DNA of 64,000 nucleotides from Rhizobium hidalgonense (GCF_002914525.1 NZ_LODW01000022.1:62001-126000), one strand, 5' to 3'. Counted from the stretch's first letter, positions 37,661-46,696 are shown. Notes: a model not told the origin generated them from the letters alone. Numbers and translations are program-made.

Positions 37661-37993
37661 TTATTTCTTGTCGTCATCCAGAGGATGGGCCACCACCCCC
37701 GCAGAACGCAGCACGTTCAGAACGCCGGCACAGAATCCGAGAAGCAGAAGAACAATCATCCCCCAAGGCGCCGTGCCAACAAAACGGTCGAGAACATAGC
37801 CAAGAACGGCACCGACGATGATCGCGGCAATGAACTCGCTGGAAAGCTTCATCGCCTGGGCATAACCTTTGCGGCTTACCTCGGCTTGGGCCTCGCTTGC
37901 ATGTTCCACTCCCGCCTCAGCGCGCTTGGACGCGAGTTTCGCTTCCAGTTGCGCACGGCGCTTCTCAAGACTTTCCTCGCGGTCATTCGCCAT
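37661..37993 (-). CDS. atpI: AtpZ/AtpI family protein
   Basis: A 110-residue protein with a charged amino half (EESLEKRRAQLEAKLASKRAEAG) and two membrane helices (EFIAAIIVGAVLGYVLDRFV and WGMIVLLLLGFCAGVLNVLR). AtpI/AtpZ proteins head F0 operons and are reported to assist c-ring assembly or cation transport. First gene of the F0 operon, about 100 bases after a good sigma70 promoter. Confidence 0.92.
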   Translation of the reverse strand: MANDREESLEKRRAQLEAKLASKRAEAGVEHASEAQAEVSRKGYAQAMKLSSEFIAAIIVGAVLGYVLDRFVGTAPWGMIVLLLLGFCAGVLNVLRSAGVVAHPLDDDKK

Positions 37994-38098
37994 GGATCTC
38001 TCCTCGCCTGCCCGTCGCCCGCACTCCCGCTACCCCGGTCATTCGGACCCCGGACGCGAAGGTTGAGACCCTTCCGGCCCGTTCTGAAGTCGCGCGCA

Positions 38099-38127
38099 AC
38101 ATAGTTTTAGGGATTGGTATAGTCAAG
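38099..38127 (-). promoter_or_regulatory. Promoter of the F0 ATP synthase operon
   Basis: On the minus strand CTTGAC (38127-38122), a 17-base spacer and CTATGT (38104-38099). This nearly equals the rhizobial housekeeping consensus CTTGAC-N17-CTATAT. Start would be near 38092, leaving a leader of about 98 bases before atpI. Confidence 0.8.
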
Positions 38128-38264
38128 GCGTAGACAGCTTCTGTCCAGCCAGAAAATAATTTCGTCAAATCAAAGAGATAAGGCGATTTTGGGTCGATCT
38201 CTTAAATTCGATGGAAAGAATCCGCTTTTAAGCCACGGAAATCGCCTTGCCCGAGCGATTTATC

Positions 38265-39476
38265 TCAGCTCCAGCCGCCGCCATAGGTGCGATAGAAGAC
38301 GTGAAGACCGATGCGGCCGACCTTTTCCATGGTCTTTGCCCATTTCGGCCGGACATAGACGGCATGGTAGTGTGTCGCCGAGCCCACCTGCGGCAGCCAG
38401 ATCTTGCCGGATGTCACCGCCATCGCCACATCGCGGGCCATCCGCCAGTGATATTGCGAGTTCACCCTGTCCTTGATGCTGTCGCAGGCGAAGGAAAACT
38501 GGCAGCGGTTGCGCCAATCCTCGTTCTGGTAGACGACGCCGCAAATGGTTTTCGGATAGGACGGGTTGCGGACGCGATTGAGGATGACTTGGGCGACGGC
38601 CGCCTGGCCCTTCACCGATTCTCCGCGCGCCTCGAAATAGATGCCTGAGGCCAAGCATTGCTGTTCGCGGGCGGAAAAGACGCTCGGCGACAATATGCTG
38701 GCGGCCCAGGCATGGTCGCGCGGACCGATCTCCGGAACGAAGCGGCCGCTGTCCTGATCGGTCAGGATCGAATCAAACGGCGACTGGCGGGAATAGTCGG
38801 GTGCCGCCGGCCCATAGGCGGTGGCCAGCACATCGGCCTTGTCGCTGGTGACGAGGCTTGCGAGCATTGCCGGCACGCCACTATCGATCACAACCGGCTG
38901 CTTCTTATAGAAAGACGTGGCGATCTCGATTTCCTTGCCCTGGATCTTCGGCTTGACGAAAGCCGACCGCTCCTTGAGATCGAAGTTCGGGGTGAAGAGC
39001 AGCTTCGTGCGTTCGAGGATCGAGCCGGCCGAAAAATCCTTCGGCGGCTGCATCTTCTCGACGGCGACGACGCGGCCTTTCTTGGTGCCGCGGTTGACGC
39101 GATCCTCGTCCGGCGTGTCCTCGTGGCCTTTTTCCTTGGCGTTAAAGGCAACCTTGCGACCATCGGGAAGCACCATGCCGGCGCCTGAGGAGATCGAACC
39201 CGTCACCGCCGGATCGGCGAAGGCAAGTTCAGCCTGATGGATGGAGCCGGCCGGCGAATTGGTCAGCACCATGCGCCAGTTCTCCCCCTCCCGGTCGAGA
39301 CCGGCCAGCATGGCGGCGAGATCGGCATGAGATGCGACACTCGGGAAGATCAGCCAGCCGGCGAGCCCGAAGATTGCGGGCGACACCCAATTCTCGGGAA
39401 GAAGACGCAGCTTGCTACGGGAAGAGCTCTTTCGACGCAACACAAACTCCGGGCATGGGACGCGGGAACATTCCAT
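38265..39476 (-). CDS. SleB-type cell wall hydrolase
   Basis: A 403-residue protein. The amino part has a hydrophobic anchor (VSPAIFGLAGWLIFPSVASHA), followed by about 230 residues of low-similarity linker. The carboxyl 135 residues are a hydrolase_2/SleB domain: SAREQQCLASGIYFEARGE, AVAQVILNRVRNPSYPKTICGVVYQ and GSATHYHAVYVRPKWA. The Glu in YFEARGE is the likely catalytic residue. The family cleaves peptidoglycan (lytic transglycosylase or amidase type). The start follows GGGA with suitable spacing. Role likely cell-wall remodelling. Monocistronic. Confidence 0.88.
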   Translation of the reverse strand: MECSRVPCPEFVLRRKSSSRSKLRLLPENWVSPAIFGLAGWLIFPSVASHADLAAMLAGLDREGENWRMVLTNSPAGSIHQAELAFADPAVTGSISSGAGMVLPDGRKVAFNAKEKGHEDTPDEDRVNRGTKKGRVVAVEKMQPPKDFSAGSILERTKLLFTPNFDLKERSAFVKPKIQGKEIEIATSFYKKQPVVIDSGVPAMLASLVTSDKADVLATAYGPAAPDYSRQSPFDSILTDQDSGRFVPEIGPRDHAWAASILSPSVFSAREQQCLASGIYFEARGESVKGQAAVAQVILNRVRNPSYPKTICGVVYQNEDWRNRCQFSFACDSIKDRVNSQYHWRMARDVAMAVTSGKIWLPQVGSATHYHAVYVRPKWAKTMEKVGRIGLHVFYRTYGGGWS

Positions 39477-39812
39477 AATAAATCCCGCATTAACCTTGAC
39501 GCCCGGTTAACGAGGCGTGCCGGAATGTGACCATGCCAGTTTTGCAATGTTCTAATGTGGCTGATATTTTCGCCACACGGAGCGGCTATGCCCCCCCTGC
39601 CCCTATACCTATTGATGTGGCACCGGAGGGCGAGTTCAGCAGGAACGCATCCTCAATCTCCGTCGTCCTCGGCCTTGAGCCGAGGACCCATGCCACAGCT
39701 GCTGGTGGGTGGGGTGTGGATGCTCGGCTCAAGGCCGAGCATGACGGAGATTGAGATGGCGGAAGGGCCATCAAAGCGCGGCCACCCCCGTCAGCAATCG
39801 CGTCCGCACACA
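39477..39812. repeat. Intergenic region with a facing pair of REP-like palindromes
   Basis: Two near-identical arms, about 39652-39686 and 39719-39755, each with CTCAATCTCCGTC next to CTCGGCCTTGAGCCGAG, face each other and could fold into one long hairpin of more than 30 bp per arm. They belong to the same family as the pair at 11.8-11.97 kb, here in the opposite relative orientation. No gene was seen. Confidence 0.75.
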
Positions 39813-41711
39813 TCAAATAATGACGTGCGAGCCCAGTTCCACCACGCGGTTGGCCGGCAGGCGGAAGTAGTCCGAGGGGTTGGCGGCGGCGTTGGCAAGC
39901 GCGATGTAGAGCCGGTCCTGCCAGTAGGGCATGCCCGACTTGGCATCCGGCACCAGCTTGCGGCGTCCGAGATAGAAGGAGGTCGACATGATGTCGAACT
40001 TCAGGCCGGTTTTGCGCAGCGTCGCCAGCGCCTGCGAGACATTTTGGGATTCCATGAAGCCGAACAGCAGCTCGACGCGGGAGAAGCGCTCGGAAATCTG
40101 CTCGACCTTGTAGCGGTCCTGGCTCGGGACACGCGGCTTGTTGACGGTGCGGATCGTCAGGATGACGTTGCGGTCGTGCAGCACATGATTGTGCTTGAGA
40201 TTATGCAGCAAGGCGGCGGGGGCCGATTCCGGATCGCTGGTCAGGAAGATCGCAGTGCCGGGAACCTGGGCCGGCGAATGTTCGCTCTTGCGCTCGATCG
40301 AGCTGACGAAGGAGGGAAGCGGAATGTCGGTGTGGCGGGTCTTTTCCATCAGGATCGCGGTGCCGCGGCGCCAGGTCCACATGACGACGGTAAAGGCGGT
40401 GGCGATCAGGATCGGGATGTAGCCGCCGTCGTGGATCTTCAAAAGGTTGGCACCGAGGAAGATCAGTTCGAGCACGACCAGCGGCGCGAGCGCGATCACC
40501 GCAACCGGAAGCGACCAGTTCCACCGGGCGCGAACGAATTCGAAGGCCATGATCGAGGTGACGACCATGGCACCGGTGACCGAGATGCCATAGGCGGTCG
40601 CCAGCGCGTCCGAGGTCTTGAAACTCAGGACCAGGAAGATGACGCCGATGAACAGCACGGCATTGACCGAGGGAACGAAGATCTGCCCGGTATTGGTTTC
40701 CGAGGTGAAGAGGATTTCCATGCGCGGCAGGAAGCCGAGGTTGATGCCCTGGCGCACCATCGAGAAAGCGCCGGTGATGACCGCCTGGCTGGCGATGATC
40801 GTCGCGGCAGTCGCCAGGATGACGACCGGCAGCAGCGCCCATTTCGGATACATCAGATAGAAGGGATCGGACATCGTCGAGGGATTGCCGAGAACGAGAG
40901 CGCCCTGCCCGAGATAGTTCAGCGTCAGCGCCGGAAAGACCAGCAGGAACCAGGCCCACTGGATCGGACGCCGGCCGAAATGGCCGAGATCGGCATAGAG
41001 CGCCTCGGCGCCCGTCACTGTCAGGAAGACGGCGCCGAGCACGACGACGCCGTAAAAGCCCTCATGCAGCAGGAAGCTGACGGCATAATAGGGATTGAAG
41101 GCGGCAAGGATGCCGAAATCATCCGAAATATGGGAAATGCCGGCGGCAGCCATGACGAGGAACCAGACGGCGGTGATCGGGCCGAAGAATTTCGCGACCG
41201 CCCCGGTGCCGCGCGATTGCACGACGAAGAGCAGCGCCAGGATCACCACCGAGATCGGCACGATATATTCAGAGAGGGTCGGGGTGACGAGCTTCAGGCC
41301 CTCGACGGCCGAGAGCACCGACAGCGCCGGCGTGATCATCGCATCGCCGAGGAAGAGGGCAGCGCCCATCAGGCCGAGCAGCATCAGTATGGCGGTATGC
41401 CCGTTGGCGGTCTTCATCAGAAGAGCAAGCAGCGACAGCGTGCCGCCCTCGCCCTCATTGTCGGCGCGCAGCAAAAACAGCACATATTTGATGGTGACGA
41501 TGATGGTTAGCGCCCAGATCATCAGCGAGATCAGGCTAATGACCTCGAAACGGGTGAGGCCGTCATGGGCAACAGGTTTCAGCGCCTCGCGAAAGGCGTA
41601 GAGCGGGCTGGTGCCAATATCGCCGTAGACGACGCCGACGGAACCGAGCGTGAGATAGAACAGCTTCTTCGGCGTCATCTGGGATTCGTTCGGATGGCTC
41701 TCTGCGGACAT
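39813..41711 (-). CDS. kup: Kup-type potassium uptake transporter
   Basis: A 632-residue KUP/HAK/KT protein. The start region has [29 protein letters not shown], the family signature. Twelve hydrophobic helices cover residues 15-450 and a soluble end domain follows ([21 protein letters not shown]). It imports K+ with protons. Rhizobia often have several kup genes; which copy this is cannot be told. It lies 18 bases downstream of corA, so cotranscription is likely. Confidence 0.95.
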   Translation of the reverse strand: MSAESHPNESQMTPKKLFYLTLGSVGVVYGDIGTSPLYAFREALKPVAHDGLTRFEVISLISLMIWALTIIVTIKYVLFLLRADNEGEGGTLSLLALLMKTANGHTAILMLLGLMGAALFLGDAMITPALSVLSAVEGLKLVTPTLSEYIVPISVVILALLFVVQSRGTGAVAKFFGPITAVWFLVMAAAGISHISDDFGILAAFNPYYAVSFLLHEGFYGVVVLGAVFLTVTGAEALYADLGHFGRRPIQWAWFLLVFPALTLNYLGQGALVLGNPSTMSDPFYLMYPKWALLPVVILATAATIIASQAVITGAFSMVRQGINLGFLPRMEILFTSETNTGQIFVPSVNAVLFIGVIFLVLSFKTSDALATAYGISVTGAMVVTSIMAFEFVRARWNWSLPVAVIALAPLVVLELIFLGANLLKIHDGGYIPILIATAFTVVMWTWRRGTAILMEKTRHTDIPLPSFVSSIERKSEHSPAQVPGTAIFLTSDPESAPAALLHNLKHNHVLHDRNVILTIRTVNKPRVPSQDRYKVEQISERFSRVELLFGFMESQNVSQALATLRKTGLKFDIMSTSFYLGRRKLVPDAKSGMPYWQDRLYIALANAAANPSDYFRLPANRVVELGSHVII

Positions 41712-41729
41712 GAAGTTGCAACAGGCTCC

Positions 41730-42707
41730 TCAGAGCCAGCCTTTCCAGCGGAAAAAGAAAAACGGGACGACGGCGGATATCACCATCAGGGCCAGCGAAT
41801 AGGGATAACCTGCGGCCCAGGCCAACTCCGGCATGACCTGAAAATTCATACCATAGATGGAGGCGACCAATGTCGGCGGCAGGAACACCACCGAGGCAAT
41901 CGAAAATATCTTGATGATCGAATTCTGCTCGATGTTGATCAGACCGAGCGAAGCGTCAAGCAGGAAGGTGATGTTGCCAGCAACGAAGGCGGCATGCTCC
42001 GACAGCGATTGGATATCACGCGAGACCGTGCGGCAGAGGTCCTTCGTCTCGCGGTCCTGCTGGACCGCCGGGATCGTGTGCAAGAAGGTCAGCAGGCGGG
42101 ACAGCGACCCGAGGCTGTCGCGCACCTTGCTGATCATCCGGTGATAGCCGGCGATATCGCGCAGCTTCTCCTCGAGATAGTTCGAAGGCTTGCGCGTCTT
42201 CTTCGCCCGGTCGCCGAAGACGTGCATCGACAAGATGTCGAGGCGCGAGATGGAGACCTCGAGGATCTCGGCGGTGCGGTCGACGATCGTTTCCAACAGC
42301 TTGGCGAGAAGGGCAGCGCCGCTGCGCCAGTTTTCCGGCAGACGGTGAAGGGCGGCGATGAACAGCGCAAAGGATTTGGGATGGGCGTATCGGATGGTGA
42401 CCAGCCGGTTTCCGGCCAGGATGAAAGCGACATCGGTCAGCGTCGGCGCGTCGGTCTCCGCCTTCCAGAGCAGCGAGGCAGTCATGAAAACGGCGTCGTT
42501 TTCGACATAGAGACGGGCGGAGGGCTCGATATCCTTGAGGTCGTCCCGGGTCGGAACCTCGATGCCGAGAACCCTCTCAACATAGAGTTCCTCGTCGCGG
42601 CTCGGCTCGATCATGTCGATCCATACGACATCCTCGGGGAAGGATCCGGCATGCGACAGATCGCGGATCTCGACCGACCTGCAATTGGAACAGTAAGCGG
42701 TGATCAC
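41730..42707 (-). CDS. corA: CorA family magnesium transporter
   Basis: A 325-residue CorA channel with a long soluble amino domain and two terminal helices. The pore signature YGMNFQVMPEL is present, followed by a charged end (FFRWKGWL). I choose the GTG at 42707: AAAGG lies 6-7 bases before it, the protein then begins (M)ITAYCSNCRSVEI, aligning with the start of E. coli CorA, and it overlaps the stop of a short upstream ORF in GTGA. The ATG at 42722 has no ribosome site. Followed closely by kup. Confidence 0.9.
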   Translation of the reverse strand: MITAYCSNCRSVEIRDLSHAGSFPEDVVWIDMIEPSRDEELYVERVLGIEVPTRDDLKDIEPSARLYVENDAVFMTASLLWKAETDAPTLTDVAFILAGNRLVTIRYAHPKSFALFIAALHRLPENWRSGAALLAKLLETIVDRTAEILEVSISRLDILSMHVFGDRAKKTRKPSNYLEEKLRDIAGYHRMISKVRDSLGSLSRLLTFLHTIPAVQQDRETKDLCRTVSRDIQSLSEHAAFVAGNITFLLDASLGLINIEQNSIIKIFSIASVVFLPPTLVASIYGMNFQVMPELAWAAGYPYSLALMVISAVVPFFFFRWKGWL

Positions 42708-42793
42708 CGGCAGCCTTTCCATGCGGCGGCCAGCGCGGCAAAGCGAGGGTCGCTCGTCCCGGGTCCCAACGGAAGCGGATCAAAAAAGTTCAT
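42704..42793 (-). CDS. Possible leader ORF coupled to corA
   Basis: A 29-codon ORF beginning MNFFDPLPLGPGTSDP, with GGAG 4 bases before its ATG. Its TGA stop overlaps the proposed GTG start of corA (GTGA), the usual sign of translational coupling. It has four Pro within its first 16 codons. Leader peptides upstream of Mg2+ transporter genes (mgtL, corL) are known in enterobacteria; there is no sequence identity claim here. The same frame extends 57 bases upstream to another ATG. Confidence 0.4.
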   Translation of the reverse strand: MNFFDPLPLGPGTSDPRFAALAAAWKGCR

Positions 42794-43117
42794 ACAACTC
42801 CGGCTGCATCCAACCTCGAAGGCCGGCATGCACATTGTGCTCCACCGCATCGCAGCGACCAATCCTTCGATCGACAAGACAACTCCGAACTTGCAGGCGG
42901 GCCGAGATCTTCCAAACGAGGACGGCCGTCATTGAGCATCTGCAGCAAATGCCATCATGGCGCCGCGGCATATGCAGCAAAGCCGTGAAATAATCAAGAC
43001 ATCTTCCGTGAAGCGCGGCTTTTCACCACGCTTCCCCCACAATTTGGGGTACTGGCGGACATGATTCGGCCACCAAGAGTGTCGCTCGGAATGCCGAACC
43101 GTTGCCGATGACAGATC
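42794..43117. other. Intergenic region upstream of corA
   Basis: Spacer of about 320 bases between the stop of the Mrp ATPase gene and the corA leader ORF. It must hold the corA-kup promoter. I recognised no repeat, hairpin or RNA gene in it. Confidence 0.4.
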
Positions 43118-44332
43118 TTATTCGAAGACGATCGCCGGGGCAGGACGCTGCGGCTGGCCACCGACCTGCTCCCAGACCTTGGCAGCAATGCCGCGATAGA
43201 TGCCGGCGACGATACCGTTCGGCTCGGAGGCGACGAGCGGCGTGCCGGCGTCGGAGGTTTCACGGATATTCATCGTCAGCGGCACTTCGCCGAGAAAGGG
43301 CACACCGATGCGCTCGGCCTCCTTGCGGGCGCCGCCATGGCCGAAGATGTCGTAGCGGGTGCCGGTATCCGGCGCGATGAAATAGCTCATATTCTCGACG
43401 ATGCCGAGCACCGGCACCTCGACCTTGCGGAACATGTTGAGGCCCTTGCGGGCATCGATCAGAGCCAGATCCTGCGGCGTCGAGACAATGACGGCGCCAG
43501 CCAGCGGCACCTGCTGGGCCATGGTCAGCTGCGCGTCGCCGGTGCCGGGCGGCATGTCGACGACCAGCACATCGAGCTCACCCCAGGCGACTTCCCGCAG
43601 CATCTGCAACAGCGCCGACTGAACCATCGGCCCGCGCCAGATCATCGCCGTCTCCTCGTCGACGAGGAAGCCCATCGACATGACCTTAAGGCCGTAATTC
43701 TCCATCGGATTGATGATCCGGCCATCGATCTGGGTTGGGCGGCCGGATATCTTCAGCAGCCGCGGCATCGAGGGACCATAGACGTCGGCGTCGAGGATGC
43801 CGACGCGCAAACCGTTGGCGAGCAGGCCGAGCGCCAGGTTGACCGCGGTGGTCGACTTGCCGACCCCACCCTTGCCCGAGGCGACGGCGATGATGGCGCC
43901 GATGCCGGGGACGCCGATCTTGCCGGCGCGCGACGGCTGTTGCTGCGGCGCGTGCGCTGGGCCCCCGTGGTTGTGTCCCCTGTGATCATGACCGGCGTGA
44001 TCATGACCGGCGTGATCGTGGCCGGCATGGCCACGGGGCGGGTTCGGCGCTGGACGGGAGGCGGGAGCGGCGGCGGCCGCCTTTTTGTCCGCCGTTAGTG
44101 TAACAAGAGCACCCTTGACGCCCGGCATTTCCTTGATGACGCGCTCGGCGGCGAGCCGCAGCGGCTCCAGCTCCCTGGCGCGTTCAGCCGGAACGGTGAT
44201 GGAGAAATAGACCTTGCCGTCGGAGATGAAGACGTCGGACACCATGCCGAGCGCAACGATATCGTGCTCGAGATCCGGTCCACGCACGGTCTTCAATGTT
44301 TCGAGAACCTGTTCCTTGGTAACGTCGGTCAT
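43118..44332 (-). CDS. Mrp/NBP35 family P-loop ATPase (Fe-S carrier)
   Basis: A 404-residue ApbC/Mrp protein that binds and delivers Fe-S clusters. Residues 1-85 are a MIP18/DUF59 domain (LETLKTVRGPDLEHDIVALGMV). Residues 98-125 are a His/Gly/Asp-rich linker with repeated GHDHA units. The ATPase domain has the deviant Walker A AVASGKGGVGKSTTAVNLA and DMPPGTGDAQLT. The usual CxxC bridging Cys pair is not visible: only MSYFIAP appears where other members have MSxFxCPxC. The start ATG gives MTDVTKEQVLE; an upstream extension of 24 codons is not supported. Confidence 0.92.
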   Translation of the reverse strand: MTDVTKEQVLETLKTVRGPDLEHDIVALGMVSDVFISDGKVYFSITVPAERARELEPLRLAAERVIKEMPGVKGALVTLTADKKAAAAAPASRPAPNPPRGHAGHDHAGHDHAGHDHRGHNHGGPAHAPQQQPSRAGKIGVPGIGAIIAVASGKGGVGKSTTAVNLALGLLANGLRVGILDADVYGPSMPRLLKISGRPTQIDGRIINPMENYGLKVMSMGFLVDEETAMIWRGPMVQSALLQMLREVAWGELDVLVVDMPPGTGDAQLTMAQQVPLAGAVIVSTPQDLALIDARKGLNMFRKVEVPVLGIVENMSYFIAPDTGTRYDIFGHGGARKEAERIGVPFLGEVPLTMNIRETSDAGTPLVASEPNGIVAGIYRGIAAKVWEQVGGQPQRPAPAIVFE

Positions 44333-44928
44333 TCCACCCTCACTGCTTCTTCTCGCACGACAGCGCCGCACGTCTCTCAAGTCGCGCAAAGGACGCTGTA
44401 GCACCTAAAATCTTGCAGTAGAGATAGTGGAGCCGGACGCCTTCGCCAAACAAAATCATCGGCGGGAAAATCGATTTGCCGGCTTGCAAAAAGCGCCGCA
44501 GAGAACTGGCGATCCGTTGCGGCCATCAAGTCCGCTGGGCTTTCGCCCTGATGGCCGCAACGGTCTCCCCGAGAACCGGCGCAATCCGGGGCGAACTAGC
44601 GCAAGCCGACAAAAAGGCCAGCGAAAAATGACGGGAAAAGGGCGAATCGCAAACAGCTGCGAAACGAGCGGTGCCAAAACGCAACAACCGCCACCGACGC
44701 CGGCGCCTGGCAAAAGCGGCATCGGCGTCGGTCAGCGGTATGCCGGCCGCGCCATTTCCCTGGCGCTGGTCCAAGTCCCCTCTGGGCCTCTGGCAAAAGA
44801 GAAGCAGAAAGCGTGCCAGACGGAGAATCGCCGCAAATGGCACAAGCGCGGCATGAGGACAGCCACCAGCGGCCAGCATATGCCCACGCACTGGGCGCCC
44901 GGCGAAAGCCCGCCCAGCCTTTTGCATC
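44333..44928. other. 596-bp intergenic region with strong hairpins
   Basis: No open frame here has coding character, although frames exist on both strands. A 15-bp perfect stem CCGTTGCGGCCATCA / TGATGGCCGCAACGG spans 44514-44563. On the minus strand its loop contains GGGC-GAAA-GCCC, a second helix with a GNRA tetraloop. A 10-bp stem ACCGACGCCG / CGGCGTCGGT spans 44693-44732. The region is more A-rich than its neighbours and could hold a small RNA or the long leader of the Mrp gene. Confidence 0.5.
44514..44563 (-). ncRNA. Candidate structured RNA element
   Basis: Read on the minus strand: 15-bp stem, then a stacked 4-bp GGGC/GCCC helix closed by GAAA, and an 8-base bulge before the 3' arm. 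A T-run (CGCTTTTTG) follows about 20 bases later. No known family is recognised. Transcription is unproven. Confidence 0.35.
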
Positions 44929-45663
44929 TTATTTGATCAGGCCGATCCGCAGCGCCTTGGCGACCGCCTGGGTGCGGTTGACCGTATCGAGCTTCTTGGT
45001 GGCACGGTTGAGGTAATGATTGACCGTGTGCTCGGAGAGGGTGAGGATTTCGGCGATTTCCGCACTGGTCTTGCCGGCTGCCGTCCAGTTGAGGCAATCA
45101 ATTTCCCGATCGGTCAGCGTCTCGGTGATGCGCGTATCGAGGTTGCGGATCTCGGCAAGCCTGTCATAGACGTGGATGGCGATGTAGCAGAGTTCACGCA
45201 TCTCGGCCGGGCTGAAGGACTCCCGGTCGCCGGCGAAAGAGATGGCGCCGCGCAGGCCGGATGGCTCATGCGTCGGAAAATAGGCGCCGCGCATCATCCT
45301 GAAACGTTCGAACAGCGCGGCGACGAGGACCGACTTGCCGTCGTCACGCGACCAGTTCTCGCGCGTCATGTCGTAAAAGAAGGGCCGCGCCGATGTTCTC
45401 AAGCGCCTCAGAACCGGGCTGTTCACCAGCAAACTCTCCTGGTCGTAGAGCGCCAGAAGCTCGGCCGGCCAGCTGGTGATGACGGTGCTGCCCTGGATAT
45501 CCAGCGATGTGACCGGCGGCAGATTGAGAACCATGAAGGCCCGGCTGCGATAGGCTTCCGTCACGCGTTTCAGGAACCGGAAAATGTCGAACTGGGTCTT
45601 CAGGCCGGCTATTTCATTGATGTAGTCGTCGTCTTCCGGGGATGTTTGCGACAAGGGTGCCAT
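44929..45663 (-). CDS. LuxR-type regulator with autoinducer-binding-like domain
   Basis: A 244-residue regulator. Residues 20-165 form an autoinducer-binding-type domain and residues 180-244 a LuxR helix-turn-helix (LTDREIDCLNWTAAGKTSAEIAEILTLSEHTVNHYLNRATKKL). No luxI-type synthase is in the window, so it is a solo in this neighbourhood. By my alignment to TraR, the conserved pocket Trp57 is Leu and Asp70 is Ser (the usual DPV reads SPV), while Tyr61 is kept. The ligand may therefore not be a typical acyl-homoserine lactone. Start is the ATG at 45663; the GTG before it is less likely. Confidence 0.85.
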   Translation of the reverse strand: MAPLSQTSPEDDDYINEIAGLKTQFDIFRFLKRVTEAYRSRAFMVLNLPPVTSLDIQGSTVITSWPAELLALYDQESLLVNSPVLRRLRTSARPFFYDMTRENWSRDDGKSVLVAALFERFRMMRGAYFPTHEPSGLRGAISFAGDRESFSPAEMRELCYIAIHVYDRLAEIRNLDTRITETLTDREIDCLNWTAAGKTSAEIAEILTLSEHTVNHYLNRATKKLDTVNRTQAVAKALRIGLIK

Positions 45664-45863
45664 CACATTTCTTCATCTTCGGCACTGCGGCCGGCTCGAT
45701 TGCAACGGGGAATGACGATCGCTGACTGGATCACATGGAAACGGCCTCGGCGTGCAGCGTCGGCCGGTGGGTGGTTATCGATTTCGCGGACTATCTGCAG
45801 TTGTCGTGATTCGCAGGCAAATCTCAATATCGCCCTCATCATAAGCATGCTCTCTGATCGCAT

Positions 45864-46661
45864 TTAGCGGCGCGGGCCGAGCCGAATGCGCATGTCTTCC
45901 ATGATCCTCCCAGCCGCCAGCTGAACTGGAACGGCCCATTGGCTGAGAAGTTCCATCGACAGACGGTAGGCCGGGCCGGTAATCGAGATGCCACCAATAA
46001 AAGTCCGATCCTGCGACCAGAGGGGGGCGGCGACACAGCGGATGCCGGCCTCATGCTCCTCGCGGTCGAAAGCATAGCCCTGGTTGGCGATCTCGCGGAT
46101 TTCGGCAAGCAGCGATTCAGCCGAGAGATGGGTCGAGGCGGTGAATCGGATAAAGCTTAGGCCAGCGAGAAGATCGGCGAGGAGATCGGCCGGAAGCAGC
46201 GAAAGGGCGGCCTTGCCGACGCCGGTGCAGTAACAGGGCGAGGCATTGCCGATCTGCGAATACATGCGCACCGGCTGGCGGCCGTCGACCTTGTCGAGAT
46301 AGATGATCGACTGCCCCCTCAAAACACCGAGATGCACGGTTTCGCCGGTTGCCTGCTGCAGATCGGCAAGGTGCGGCTCGGCAATCAGGCGGAATTCGTT
46401 GCGCGCCCAGCTGCGCGCGGCAAACTCGAGCAGGCGCAGGCCCGGCGCATAACGGCCGTCGCCTTCAAACTCAAGCAGCCCTTCCTCGACCAGATGGCTG
46501 AGCTGGCGATGCAAGGTGCCTCGCGGTTGGCCGGCAAGCGCCAGGATGTCGGTGAAACGCAGCGGCGCGTCGGCATGGGTGACGAGATCGAGCAGAACCA
46601 TCAGTTTGCCGAGCGTGCCGGTCTCGCGGGTCTGCGCCATGCTATCGCTATTTAATGTCAT
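45864..46661 (-). CDS. IclR family regulator of the sugar cluster
   Basis: A 265-residue IclR-type regulator. A winged helix is at residues 15-75 (LRFTDILALAGQPRGTLHRQLSHLVEEGLLEF), followed by the IclR effector domain (GETVHLGVLRGQSIIYLDKVDG, CYCTGVGKAALS). It is divergent from the SDR-dgoK-dgoA-lactonase operon and presumably controls it, probably as a repressor relieved by a sugar acid such as a 2-keto-3-deoxy intermediate. That is inference from position. A start at 46640 is also possible; the upstream extension to 46754 overlaps the operator region. Confidence 0.9.
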   Translation of the reverse strand: MTLNSDSMAQTRETGTLGKLMVLLDLVTHADAPLRFTDILALAGQPRGTLHRQLSHLVEEGLLEFEGDGRYAPGLRLLEFAARSWARNEFRLIAEPHLADLQQATGETVHLGVLRGQSIIYLDKVDGRQPVRMYSQIGNASPCYCTGVGKAALSLLPADLLADLLAGLSFIRFTASTHLSAESLLAEIREIANQGYAFDREEHEAGIRCVAAPLWSQDRTFIGGISITGPAYRLSMELLSQWAVPVQLAAGRIMEDMRIRLGPRR

Positions 46662-46696
46662 CGTCTCATCCGCCCTTGACAGGAAGGCCAGCATAA

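Noticed and set aside
39555..41510. Long plus-strand open frame of about 650 codons opposite kup
   Set aside because: It is rich in charged, repetitive residues with no domain, and follows the codon periodicity of kup on the other strand. It is a high-GC shadow.
43970..44040. Short tandem DNA repeat resembling a CRISPR or microsatellite
   Set aside because: The repeats are in frame inside the Mrp gene and encode the His-rich linker.
44427..44936. Plus-strand frame (169 codons) and minus-strand frame (133 codons) in the gap upstream of the Mrp gene
   Set aside because: Neither has a ribosome site, third-position bias or a family pattern, and the plus frame runs across stable hairpins into the luxR-type gene's end.
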